A stretch of DNA of 64,000 nucleotides, taken from positions 21,501,407 to 21,565,406 of the forward strand of contig OX377205.1 of assembly GCA_947396885.1 (NCBI GenBank), in the 5' to 3' direction. Below are positions 33,928 to 43,982 of this stretch, in pieces. Source of the stretch: Heligmosomoides polygyrus polygyrus (Eukaryota; Nematoda; Chromadorea; Rhabditida; Heligmosomidae). Under the pieces are notes generated by a model. The model saw nothing but the letters and a program-made list of their open reading frames with translations. It did no database searches and was not told the DNA's origin. Position 1 is the first letter of the stretch; each line of letters opens with the position of its first letter. Position numbers and translations under genes: made by a program.

Positions 33928-34861
33928 CAGGGTGGCTCCTAACTATTTGCGAGAAATTCATACCGCTACTGTAATTTTGAAAATGGTGGCAGATCAATTA
34001 TTAGGATTTTTCGCACCTTCGAAAGGTCATCAAAAAGAGAATCGAGCGGAACAATAGAGTTAGCATGAATCGGATGGCTGTAGAGCTTGGGGTTTCCCAC
34101 AGAACAATACAGAAGATCGTCAAACAGGATCTTGGGCTTCGCAGCTATCGTCCTTATCTCGGACAAGCCCTTACGGACGCTGCCGTGCAGATTAGATTGA
34201 AAAAATCCAAGTTGTTGCCAAAGGAAATCAAGCAGGGCCGCTTGTCAAACGTCATCTGGACGGATGAGAAGACTTTAACCATTGAAGTGGCACACAACTC
34301 ACAGAATCAGCATCCAAAAACAGGCCTTCTCAACATCGTGTTTTCAACAGGAACCGCTCAGTGAAAATCAACGCTGAAGTCACCAAGAAAAGATCGTGCG
34401 CGATGTTCTTCTCCACTGGGTTGCTGAAAATTTTGTCAGTGGTCAATGCGTGCTCCAACAGGACTGGGCACCTGCTCATTCTGCGAGAGTCACTTCCCTG
34501 GCTATTGGACGAAGGACTTCTGGCCACCTAACTCACCTGATCTGAATCCGATGGATTTCGCTGTGTGGAGTTGCTTGCAGCAGAAGGTCTCCTCGGAGAG
34601 TCACCAAAGTTTCACTTTCAGAGCTTCACTTCAGAAGGCGTGGGACGATATCGACGTCACCTTCCTGCGGCCCACAGTGATGTCGGTAGAGAAAAGGCTG
34701 AAGGCCTGTATTGCTGCAAAAGGAGCTCATTTAGAACATCTTCTCGAGTGGATGATTGTTAGGCATTGCTCTATATAGAAGTTGTATCAGATTGTACAAC
34801 TGTTGTTTTTTGTTGAAGTTATCAGTAATAAACTACGCGCAAATAATTAGAAGCCACCCTG
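33928..34861 (+). pseudogene. Tc1/mariner element with broken transposase
   Basis: A 934-bp element flanked by TA. The ends CAGGGTGGCTCCTAACTATTTGCG and its right-end counterpart form 26-bp terminal inverted repeats with three mismatches. The transposase starts at about 34065. It shows a helix-turn-helix segment (MAVELGVSHRTIQKIVKQD), then VIWTDEKTLTIE (first catalytic Asp), then LQQDWAPAHSARVTS (second Asp) and WPPNSPDLNPMDFAVW (third Asp), then a C-terminal segment to a stop near 34778. The frame changes after NIVFSTGTA and again between the second and third aspartates, and the latter spacer looks shortened. So it is a whole-element copy with intact ends but a dead gene. The TA duplication and PDLNPMD fit the superfamily; I do not assign the subfamily. 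Confidence 0.9.
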
Positions 34862-34863
34862 TA

Positions 34864-35454
34864 TGTTTTTGAGGAAGCCTAGGAGAAGCCCTGTTAGTTA
34901 AATGTCGTCGCTCAGGATCAGCTCTGCTCCTGGGCAGTAAGGGTCATTACATCTCTTAAGGTAATTGCGAAAAATGGAGATATTGCTACTTGCTTGATCT
35001 GAACAAGGTGTCCTTGTTACCTTTTATTTATCAAAGATAAGCGCACCTCAGGGACAAACGAGGCAGGTGAACACACAAGTGGGATCGGGGGAGGGGTCGC
35101 CTCTAGATAAATTCTTCTTCCTGTTATTCCTGGGTACGACCTCATCCTATAGATACTTTGGATGTGACCTGTCTAAGGAAAGATTTGTCGTTCTGGCTGT
35201 CAGTGGGCGGATTAGCGTTGCCTCTGAGATTCATTTTGGGACAGTAGATTGAGATTTGGGGCAGTTGATTGGGATTCTCCGTGAAGAGCGGTGCTACATG
35301 ATCGTCGAAGGAAGTGTGGGAAATACAGAAGTCAGAACTGTCGCTGGACGGTAAAGACGATGGTCGAGAAGACAACAGGGTCTTATGGTTGTGGCTGACG
35401 TAGCTTCCACACAGGGTCACAGTGGTTAATGCAAGGGACGGTGGCGCAGTCGTC
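34864..35454. other. No gene recognised
   Basis: Short frames on both strands at 35067-35462 show no domain. No element ends identified. Confidence 0.45.
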
Positions 35455-36060
35455 GTCTTCAAGCAGAATGGGCTTCAGCTAGCCAGTTCGGCTGCATGAT
35501 CGAGAAATCCACCACGGACGCTATCTTCACCGCTCGACAAGGAACAGAGAAGTACCGAAAGAACAAGGAGAACCTGCTAAATGCCATTCTCGCACATGGA
35601 GAAGGCCCACCATAGTCTAACCCGCGCGCTACTCCGAAAAGCACTTAAAGAATTGGGGGCTCCGGAACACCTAATCAAGAACATAAAGGACAAGCGAGGT
35701 CTCGAAAGCACCGATACGATCCCGCACGGTAGCAGTGGCAGTTTACCAGGTGCCCACTCCAAGCAAAGTCTGAGCCTCTCTGGACTGCATAGAGAAGCAC
35801 TTGAATTAAACGAATAAATCCAGTCCGTTTCTCTACGCAGACGACACCGCTCTGGTAGCCGACAACCTGAGCAGCTGAACAATGCGCAGCAAAGGGAGAA
35901 AAGCCTGTTGCTAACTTTAAGAAGGCCAAGTACATCAGCTCAGAGCAGTACTGTGGAACTCTCCATTACTGCCAGCAGTGGTCACCGAATGGCGGAGAGA
36001 TCGGATAACTCAGGAGTGCCATAAACAACGAAGGAATTAGAAGACCATTTTGAGCTATAA
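35455..36060 (+). pseudogene. RTE-type LINE, reverse transcriptase palm fragment
   Basis: The + strand, with frame changes, reads CMIEKSTTDAIFTARQ (RT block with the ST.DAIF signature), LRKALKELGAPEHLIKNIKD and, after a stop and frame change, PFLYADDTALVADNL with an intact YADD catalytic motif (about 35834-35845). The order matches RTE/BovB-like reverse transcriptases. Endonuclease and C-terminus are missing, and several stops follow the YADD. It is an old, doubly truncated copy. Confidence 0.82.
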
Positions 36061-36077
36061 TGTTCTACGGTGTTTCT

Positions 36078-36360
36078 AATGATAAAGATGATAAAAGACG
36101 GTGATAAATAACCTCTTCGCGGAATGCGCCACGCATTCTATTTCTACGGATGGCGTATAAGCAATTTGATCGCCTAATTAACCTCTTGCGGTAACCAGCC
36201 GATGGAAAAGAAGGTGTTTCCCTCCAGGTTTGCTGAATTGCTGCCAGACAAGTCTGGTAGCAGTTCGACAAACCCAACCTCGGGGGGATGGAAGGATTGG
36301 TTGGTGTAGGCTGGAAAACGGAACCAAATTGCAAGCGCCTCCCCCGACTGCGCTGCCACA
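36078..36360 (-). repeat. SINE-A, minus
   Basis: The tail complement ATGATAAAGATGATAAAAGACGG through to the head complement CCCCCGACTGCGCTGCC. The middle is rearranged (GGTAGCAGTTCGACAAACCC). Confidence 0.8.
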
Positions 36361-36364
36361 AGAA

Positions 36365-37035
36365 AAAAAAAAGAAATGCTGTTTAGTGCTATACTAACTT
36401 CAATAGTCGGCGCTGTACGACAAATGTCCTTGAATGTCTACCACGCGCGCTACTCAGACACATGCTTATAGCGGACACCTTCTAAACTCCAATTGCTATG
36501 TCCACATTCTTTGTTATCCCGAACGACCTTGTATCACGCTTTCGACACTTCGCTTGTCCTTTATGGTCGTGACTACATAGATGTTCCGGATCACTCATTT
36601 CTTTGAGGGTTTGCCGGAGTAGCGCGGTAGACTATAGTGGGCCTCCTACATGTGCGAGAATGACAGCTGAAGAGGTACAGCACGATCTCGCACCCGTTGC
36701 CGTTTCATAAACAAACTACTCTTACTCCATCCTTGTCGACTACTCCGTACTAGTAGATTTGGAAGTAGGAACTTTCACACTTCCAAAGTCGGCACTACGG
36801 TAAAAGGCGCCAATCCCAGCCATCCAGTTCGTGTCTTCTAAAACTCATTTTCCTTCGCAAAGGTTTGGGACGAGATCAACAACTACTGTCTACAGCGATC
36901 CGGTGCTGAATCCCTCCAACGTTCTTCGAATGTGGCTCCATCAGGAGAACACCAGAATAAATGGTTATGATTTCTGTGCAATTTATATCTCGTTTCATAA
37001 ACGGTACTGGACCCGGTTATTCAATCACTTATTGG
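36365..37035. other. No gene recognised
   Basis: An A run at 36363-36374 borders the SINE. Otherwise featureless. Confidence 0.5.
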
Positions 37036-37039
37036 ATAA

Positions 37040-37255
37040 CACATTCCACGTCTACGGGATGTCCTGGAGGTGATTTGAATGCGCATTTGGCCAAATCAGC
37101 GCTCCCTCCTTTTCAGGCAAGTCTGGTACCAATTCACCGACCTCGGAGTGAAACAAGACTAGGATGACCTGGGCGGAGAATTCAGGAACCTGGTATGGCG
37201 TGCAACACCCACATCCTCCTCCGGCGCCCATCTCGTTATGCTACACGCGCCCATC
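37040..37255 (-). repeat. SINE-A, minus, lacking tail
   Basis: CTACGGGATGTCCTGGAGGTG through CCTCCTCCGGCGCC. An internal part of the body is deleted after CATTTGGCCAAATC. Confidence 0.78.
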
Positions 37256-38099
37256 TCGTTATCTATATCTTATTATATGCTTGCCTGCAATCATAAACAT
37301 TGGCTGTGTAATGCTTTGAAAATTGATATTGAACTTCATACATCTCGCACCAGAAACAGGCTCAGGCAGAAACGAAGGTGTTGTCGTTGTTCGGCCACCC
37401 CTTGTCGCAAGGAATTACCCTCAGTATCAGAGCAGTGTTTTTTGTTGAACAAATTCATTCTTCTATTGACCATGTTGATTTCGAAACCAGCCAGACGTTT
37501 CGCTACTAGGATTATTTTGGCCATTATATTTACGTCGCAGGACATGAATAGAACACAGACACGGAACGAGATTGATGCAGAAGAGGAAACGCCCGAACTG
37601 TGTTCGTGTTCACCTTCACGTGCTCGTCCACACGTCCCACGCATTCCCCGGTGAGTGATCGGCTATTCCGAAGTGTTTGCGAAGCGATATTTACGGCTTG
37701 TCACTGCTCACTGTTCGCCTTTTCCGGCAGATGGCCCTAAATAGCGCCCGCTCTGCAAATTGAAGGACGCCATGTAAAGCAGGGAGCGGAGTGCATCGCA
37801 TTCGGCGAACACCGACGGTTCTTCGAAAAATGTTGCACTACGTTGTGCTGTGTAGTTGAGAAGTGCAACCCAAACGCCTAATTTCGGCACACGAAGGGGA
37901 TGCGAAATTAGCCCATATTTTTCGATATTTCAGTATCTTCAAAATGTTTGCGACATCTAGTTCCAGCCGCTAGAATCTCCTTTTTGTGAGGAATCTTGTT
38001 TTTGCACTGCTTCACGAATTACGCGGTCAGATCCTAGCAATGATACAAAGACAAAGCTTTCTATGAGAACTGAACGACGAAAGTTGTTATTTAGCCTGA
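37256..38099. other. No gene recognised
   Basis: A 138-codon + frame (37238-37654) and an overlapping 102-codon minus frame have no motif and occupy the same bases. I call neither. Confidence 0.4.
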
Positions 38100-38700
38100 A
38101 GGAAGACCTTGACAAAAGTTATGCAAACGATGTTTTTTTTATCAAAACTCTACCGCCAGGCGGAATTCGAATCCACAGCTCCTGCTGACCGGGCGGGAAG
38201 GCACTACACTATTACGCCACCGGCCCTGTTTGATCGAATGCAACATCCACACCTCGTGGGACCGATCAGCATTCACCCGTATATCGGGATGAGCCGGCCG
38301 CTGATATCAGCATGGAACCAGTTAAGCTGATGGTCTTGACGGGAACAATTCAAATCAGTTTCTTTAAGCCTCAAGTGGCTGGTATCGAGGTTGTAAGCTG
38401 TGATAACGATGTTTTGTTGCGATCAAAACTTCTAGCGCTAGGCGGGACTCGAACCCGCACCTCCCTCTGACCGGGCGGGAATGCTCTACGCCCTTACACT
38501 ACCGGCGCCGCTTGATCGAACGCAACATCCACACCTCGTGGGACCGACCAGCGCTCACTCGTATATCGGGATGAGCCGGTCGCTGATATCAGCATGGAAC
38601 CAGTTAAACTGATGGTCTTGAAGGAACAATTCAAATCAGTTTTAAGCCTGAAGTGGCTGATGCCGAGGATGTAAGCTGTTACAACGATGTTTTCTGCGGT
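38100..38700 (-). repeat. Tandem SINE-B units, minus
   Basis: SINE-B has a tRNA-like head of about 75 nt. Here it spans 38436-38513 on the minus strand: A-box-like TAGTGTAAGGG, B-box GGTTCGAGTCC with a perfect GCGGG/CCCGC T-stem, and a GCGC-type acceptor stem of 6 of 7 pairs. Then come TTTTGATCGCAACAAAACATC and a body ending AACTGATTTGAATTG. A second head is at about 38155-38230. The body recurs three times in tandem with a period near 285 bp. It is a SINE, not a tRNA gene, because it repeats with its body. Confidence 0.82.
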
Positions 38701-39094
38701 ATTGATAGATATGATTCAAGTCATCATAACATCAGCGCTCTTCTCTGCCGCTCTACTTTCTTTCTGTTTTACTTTTCGTACTGCTGCCGCTATAATCATT
38801 TCGCTTCTCTCCATCGACTGTCTAAGAGCTTGCTGCGATCTCAGATCTTATGAAAGATTCCTAAACATTTAGGATAAAGGATTGAAAAACACTCAGACTG
38901 CACCACATGTTCTTTTGCCTACTGTTGTTTGTCTAAGACACACAATTTGTGCAATAAATGAATTGAATTGAAGTCAGTTTCTTTAGGCTTCAAGCCCTTA
39001 AGTCCTTCAGCTTAAGGCTGGCTCCATGCTGATATCAGCGGCCTCCTCATCCCGATATCCGAGTGAGGGCTGATCGTTCCCACGAGGTGTAGAC

Positions 39095-40794
39095 CAGGGT
39101 GCACATAAAATTCTGGGCGCTAAAGTTTTTCAACGAAATTTTTAACGGAATTTTTTTTTAAATTTCCGGTAAGTCGTTAAATTTCGTTAAAAAACACAAT
39201 TAGCTGAGAATATAATTTAAAATAAAAGAATCAGTAAAAACGTTTTAAGTTCCAACTTCAACTTCAAATTCAACGAAGGCGGCGTAACATAAAGAATTTG
39301 CTACCAAGAAAGGGTGGCCAGCAAAATAAACCAGCCTTCTGCAACAGATTATCTTCAGAGTGTGGAAGAAGAAAAGGTACGGAATTATCATTGAGGAGAA
39401 CGGTTCTTCATGGGCAGGTGCCCGCATAGTGTAATATGTGTTGGTAGGGCATCTTAAAACATAAGTTAGATCAGGCAGACCCAATATACCGTCGCAATGG
39501 CGCGCGACGGTATATTATTTAAACAAGAATGATATGCGGTCCATAAAACTTCGTCCAGAGAGGTAATTTAGGATGCAGAACACGATGTCGGTGTTCTTTC
39601 GGACGACTACGGGTCGGTTTTCTTCCAAATCTATAGTCGTGTCAGGACCACCGACTTTTAGTACAGATACCCAGTAGCTGAACACACTGTTCGAAATTTT
39701 ATAAAAATTTTATTTTTTGAGGAAAATAATGATTAAAACTTGCGTTAAAGAGCAGGAAGGCGACCATTTTTTAGTGCCAAAAAAACGAGATTGCGCGATG
39801 CCCTCTTTCAAGAGCTCGCGATTTTGATTCGATTGATAGTAGAATTTCTGTTCGCATGGAGTTTGCCGCTTGTTTACGATACAACACACTATAAAGAACA
39901 CTATTTTTCCAGTTTGATGGTTAATATAATCAATCGAACAAAAGTTACATCGAAATTTTTGAGTATAGGAGCGACCTGATCTTTTAAGGTGCTATATGCT
40001 TGCGTGTTTGCTGTGCTTTAAAGAATGTTTTAACCTATTACTTTTTCTTGAAAAAATACAAAAATAATAATAAATAAAAATGAAAATAAAATTATAGAAT
40101 TAGGGGGATAACCGACCACAACTGTTGAGACAAACATTAGCATCATGTCTGGCATCCCAGGTTTAACCTTAGACGAAGTTTGAGTCATGATATATCGTGT
40201 CACATTTGCATGACGTGCTTCGTCCCACGGGCCAGACACGCGAAAATCGCTCTCGTCGCCAAGTGTTAAAGCTCTTTCTCTTGACTTAGTTTTCTATTCG
40301 AAGCTTCATGGGGAGCTGAAAGCATTCCCTGGTTAGTGAGATTGTCGACTGCTTGTAAACACAGGCTGTAAGCCCGGAAACGAACCCTTCTAGCTTCTAA
40401 ATGAAAATTAAGTGGCGCTGGGCTCGAGACAGGGCGGTTTCGTGCGCCGAGCCTGACGTCACGGGAGCCCTGGTCATACCCAAGCAGATTGGCTTGGAAC
40501 GAGATATCCTGTCGTCATTTAAGGTTGTGCTAGAACGGATTGTTTCTGTTTAATTCTTGCTGATTTCAACTTTTTGAGGAACTATCATTGTCATGGGACC
40601 GTGGGGGAGAGGACTGCAGTATCAGTATCAGTGGAGACTAAAAAGAAAGGTATGAACTTATTGAGAAAAAAGTCCGCTAGAGATTCTGTTAACTTTCTAA
40701 AAATTTCCGTTAAGTCGTTAAGCCGGATTTTAACGAAACATGCCCTTAATTCGTTAAACTCGTTAAATCGTTGGCTGTTAAATGTGCACCCCTG
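39095..40794. mobile_element. hAT-type non-autonomous element, 1.7 kb
   Basis: The left end CAGGGTGCACATAAAATTC and the complement of the right end, CAGGGGTGCACATTTAAC. Flanking octamers are GTGTAGAC and GTGTGGAC (one change). Subterminal CGTTAA/TTAACG words are repeated on both sides. No transposase frame was found; short AT-rich frames only. Confidence 0.85.
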
Positions 40795-41530
40795 GTGTGG
40801 ACGTTGTGTTCGATCAAACAGCACCGGTGGTGTAATGGCGTGGAGCATTCCCGCCAGGGATGAGCGGGTTAACCGTTATCCGTTAACCGGTTTCCCGGGG
40901 ATTTCGGCCTATCCGTTTTATTGTTCGTTGTCCGGTGGTCGACGGGCGGATAACAAAAAATAGAACAACTGCTGGACATCTCAAGATCCAAAACAGTTCT
41001 GTAAACTGTTCCCTGAATTGGGCAAAGGTGACATGGTTGAATGGATGTTTCAGTTTTCTCCCTCGGGGTTCCCCAAACTTCCGCCATATACCTATGAAAC
41101 TTACTGAACCTTGAATTGTTAATCGCCGTGTTGCCTTAAGCTATATATACGCAGACCAAGGACGCATACAAGTTGCCTCGCTGAAATTACTGATCGTTTG
41201 AAGTGGAGGGACTGGTGCATCCTATAAACAACTCTTTTGCACCACCCTTGCTTTGCTGAGGTATTTGTACAGAATTGATTTTTCAAGAAGCATTTCTGCC
41301 CGATTCCCGCTGATAATGGCGCTCTCTTCGTAACAATAAGGCATTGGCCTTCCCTATTACAATTCTAAATGGTGCCATCAAACTATACCAATCAAATTAA
41401 CCTCCCACTGTGAGTTTTGCAGAACATGTAGCTCCGCTCTGATTTGTGAGTATCTAGCAAGGCTTTTCTACTTTAGGTAACCATTCCGCTTTAAGGATGC
41501 TTAAGGTTTTCTCCTTCTATCCGTCTTTTA

Positions 41531-41828
41531 GGGGCGCGTGGAGCGCAGTCGGAGGAGGCGCCAGCTGTCGCTTGTACTCGATACCAGGTTCCTGGTTCGG
41601 ATTTCCCGCCCAGGCCAGCCAAGCCTTCCATCCCTCCGAGGTTGGTGAATTGGTACCAGACTTGTGTGGGAAGGATAAAGCACTGACTTGTACATCGGCT
41701 GCCACCGAAAGTCATTGTATGGCCAATACGCATTCAGCTCGCCAGTACGCCATCCCGTAGAAGTGGAGTGCGTGGCGCATTCCAGAGTGGATTGAATAGT
41801 GCCGTCCTTTATCCTTTATCCTTATCCG
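41531..41828 (+). repeat. SINE-A, full length
   Basis: Close to consensus: GCGTGGAGCGCAGTCGGAGG, GGTTCGGATTTCCCGCCC, tail GTCCTTTATCCTTTATCC. Confidence 0.92.
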
Positions 41829-41839
41829 TCTGAATGTCG

Positions 41840-42791
41840 TAACGTTTTCGAATGCGCTCTCACATTCAATGACTTGCAGTAGCTAGCTGATAGAAAGCCA
41901 GTATTTTGACGATCCCAGATAATTCCAGGTTCCAACTGGCTTGAATCTTTGGATACTGTCGAACGAAATAGTGGATATCGTCAAGGTTCGGAAATAACAT
42001 TGCTGCGAAGGCTTTATTCGGCTGACATTTTGGGATACCGACTTCTTGATGACATGGAAAAGATGAAAGACGTCGTACGCTTTACTCCACTAAATATCAC
42101 TCCTTGTGGTGTTTTTCTTTATTTGAAAAATTTAGAAATAGCCATGCGGCTGATAAGTAAAACAACCCAGTTAACCACGAGGAAAGTGGCGAAAGGTGGG
42201 AAGTTACTGTTGGGTAAAAGAAATGTGAGTGAATAGGAACTGAATGATTTTCACATTTGTCTTCCTTCAACGGTGACTTATCAACTCTTCGACTGTTTTT
42301 ATTTTTTTTCAAATTGCAAGAAGTTAAAAAAAATTGTAGACTATAAATCTCTTGAATAAATAATTTCTCTCGCTCCCCTCGTCTACGCCTGCAACTGAAT
42401 AAGGTGGCCATGCCGCAACACCAGCCTAGGAGACTTGCAAAAATAGTGTATTGCAAAATAGTATTGGTTCCAAAGTTTGTCGGTCCTGCTACTGTTCCTC
42501 CCCGATCAGCTTGGGTTTTAGTTGGCTTGGCTGCACACCGAACTCGAGATATGTTCAGCACAAAATGAGCGATTTTTCTTACTGATGGGCCCAGAGCATC
42601 CCAATGGGCCTCGTTACTGCAGTAAGTGCACCTGATCAAAGAAAAAAACCAAGGAAATGACTGAAATGGCTTATAAATTAAAAAAACTGATCGAACTCTT
42701 GATCTGTTAGTGAAATTAGATTAACTTGCAAACAGTTTATTTTTTATTCCATGTTCGACTCTCGATAAACCTTGGCATCTTTGATGTTGCA
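41840..42791. other. Interior of hAT-type element, nothing recognised
   Basis: A 95-codon + frame (41949-42236) and a 180-codon minus frame (42097-42639) show no domain I know. They may be remnants of element genes. Confidence 0.35.
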
Positions 42792-42870
42792 ATAGTCGAG
42801 TAGTTGGTTTAGCGTAGCCAAGATTGGTACAAAGCTGGCTACGGTACAGAACTGGCTCGCATTCCTCAAT

Positions 42871-43710
42871 GTGCAAGTTCATCTATCCGATGGGATATAC
42901 AGGACCAGGTGGTACCGAAAGCCGACAAATAGGAACATCATAGTTCATTGCACTTCGGCTCACCCAACCAGCATGAAAAAGGCAGTCGTCCAAAACCTGC
43001 TCCATACTGCTCGCGCGGTCTCGTCTGAAGGCGCTGAAAGGTCCTACTCGATGGATTTGGCTCGCAGCATTGCGATACAAAACGGATACACTCCTACTGG
43101 CGGGGCTAGTGGGAGGTACCGGCTATCAGCCATCGTAAGAGGCCAACAGGACGACCGGTCGAAAGTGACATTCTGCATCCCTTTCATTTCGGAGCAATTG
43201 ACTGCAGCAATACGTGGCTGCATTCAAAAAGCAGACCTGCAAGAGGAAGTAAGAATCATAGCAGTACCTCCTACAAATCTGAAAGGGCAGCTGGTCCGAA
43301 ATCGTCTGTATGACCGGCTGTGCACAACACCATCGTGCGTTATTTGCCCTTTCGGAAGGGAGGGAGACTGCCTTATGTCTGGGGTAGTATACCTCATTAC
43401 ATGCTTGGAATGCAGGGAAGAGTATGTGGGGGAAACAGGTAGACCCTTGTGTGTAAGGGTCAAGGAACACTTGGATGGGTTGCGCAGGTCCCACGTCTCA
43501 ACTCCCCTGGGCGAGCACCGGGTGCGGCGGCATGCGAACAGCTGTTTTGGGGTGGAGGTCAAGATCCTTGCGCGTGAAGATGAGATTTCGGCGCGCCGAA
43601 CTCTCGAGGCGCTGTACATTGCGGCGAGGTCCCCCCAAATCAATAGGAAGGACGAGTGCTTGGCTGTGACCCAGGAGCTGGCGCCGTACGTCGCCCTGTG
43701 TGGGTTTTGA
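42871..43710 (+). CDS. Penelope-like protein C-terminus with GIY-YIG endonuclease
   Basis: The open frame actually continues upstream in phase to about 42838 (NWLAFLNVQVHLSDGI...), where the inverted repeat cuts it. It is a partial protein, and the ATG at 42871 is not a real start. Order: end of the reverse transcriptase (DGIYRTRWYRKPTNRN, AHPTSMKKAVVQNL), a linker with a Cys pair (CTTPSCVICPFG), then the GIY-YIG nuclease (SGVVYLITCLECREEYVGET, GRPLCVRVKEH). GIY is replaced by VVY and YIG by YVG, as is common in this family. The tail ARRTLEALYIAARSPQINRK holds the conserved nuclease Glu and Asn. Palm motifs are absent, so no reverse transcription is possible from this copy. The open frame of 279 codons without a stop suggests a fairly recent insertion. 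Confidence 0.9.
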   Translation: MQVHLSDGIYRTRWYRKPTNRNIIVHCTSAHPTSMKKAVVQNLLHTARAVSSEGAERSYSMDLARSIAIQNGYTPTGGASGRYRLSAIVRGQQDDRSKVTFCIPFISEQLTAAIRGCIQKADLQEEVRIIAVPPTNLKGQLVRNRLYDRLCTTPSCVICPFGREGDCLMSGVVYLITCLECREEYVGETGRPLCVRVKEHLDGLRRSHVSTPLGEHRVRRHANSCFGVEVKILAREDEISARRTLEALYIAARSPQINRKDECLAVTQELAPYVALCGF

Positions 43711-43946
43711 CCTCTGGGTCATGACCCGTTAGGTCCCTAAGGCATGTGGTCCCAAGGGCTCTATGTCATTCACCCATCTTCCGTTCAGCTAGGGTGTCAG
43801 TGGGCTCATTTGTCCACTCATAAAGGTTAGCCTTTTACTGACTTTCTACGTTGTCGTTCTCTTGGTCTCTTAGCCTTTTGGATGGGCTCCTGCAGAATGA
43901 AATGGCATTTGGGAGGGTAGTTTCTCAAATGACTTCGACTTTTCCA

Positions 43947-43982
43947 GGCTCTGAAGAAGGCGACAACGCCGAAACGTCAGCC
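43947..43982 (+). ncRNA. Hammerhead-ribozyme-like motif in Penelope-like 3' end
   Basis: Order: GGCT, CTGAAGA, AGGCGACAACGCC, GAAA, CGTC, AGCC. CTGAAGA fits the CUGANGA core and GAAA the second core. GGCT/AGCC pair as stem I and GGCG/CGCC as stem II with loop ACAA. CG between A15.1 and U16.1 leaves stem III minimal, and cleavage would follow CGUC. An extra A precedes stem II. Minimal-stem-III hammerheads are known in Penelope-like pLTRs; activity here is inference. Confidence 0.62.

Noticed and set aside
38436..38513. Possible tRNA gene (T-stem GCGGG/CCCGC, GGTTCGAGTCC)
   Set aside because: The same head recurs at 38155, 33845 and 40821 with a conserved non-tRNA body, so it is a SINE. No convincing anticodon stem.
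42097..42639. 180-codon minus frame inside the hAT-type element as a transposase
   Set aside because: No BED finger or hAT dimerisation motif; the second half is low-complexity Lys/Asn.
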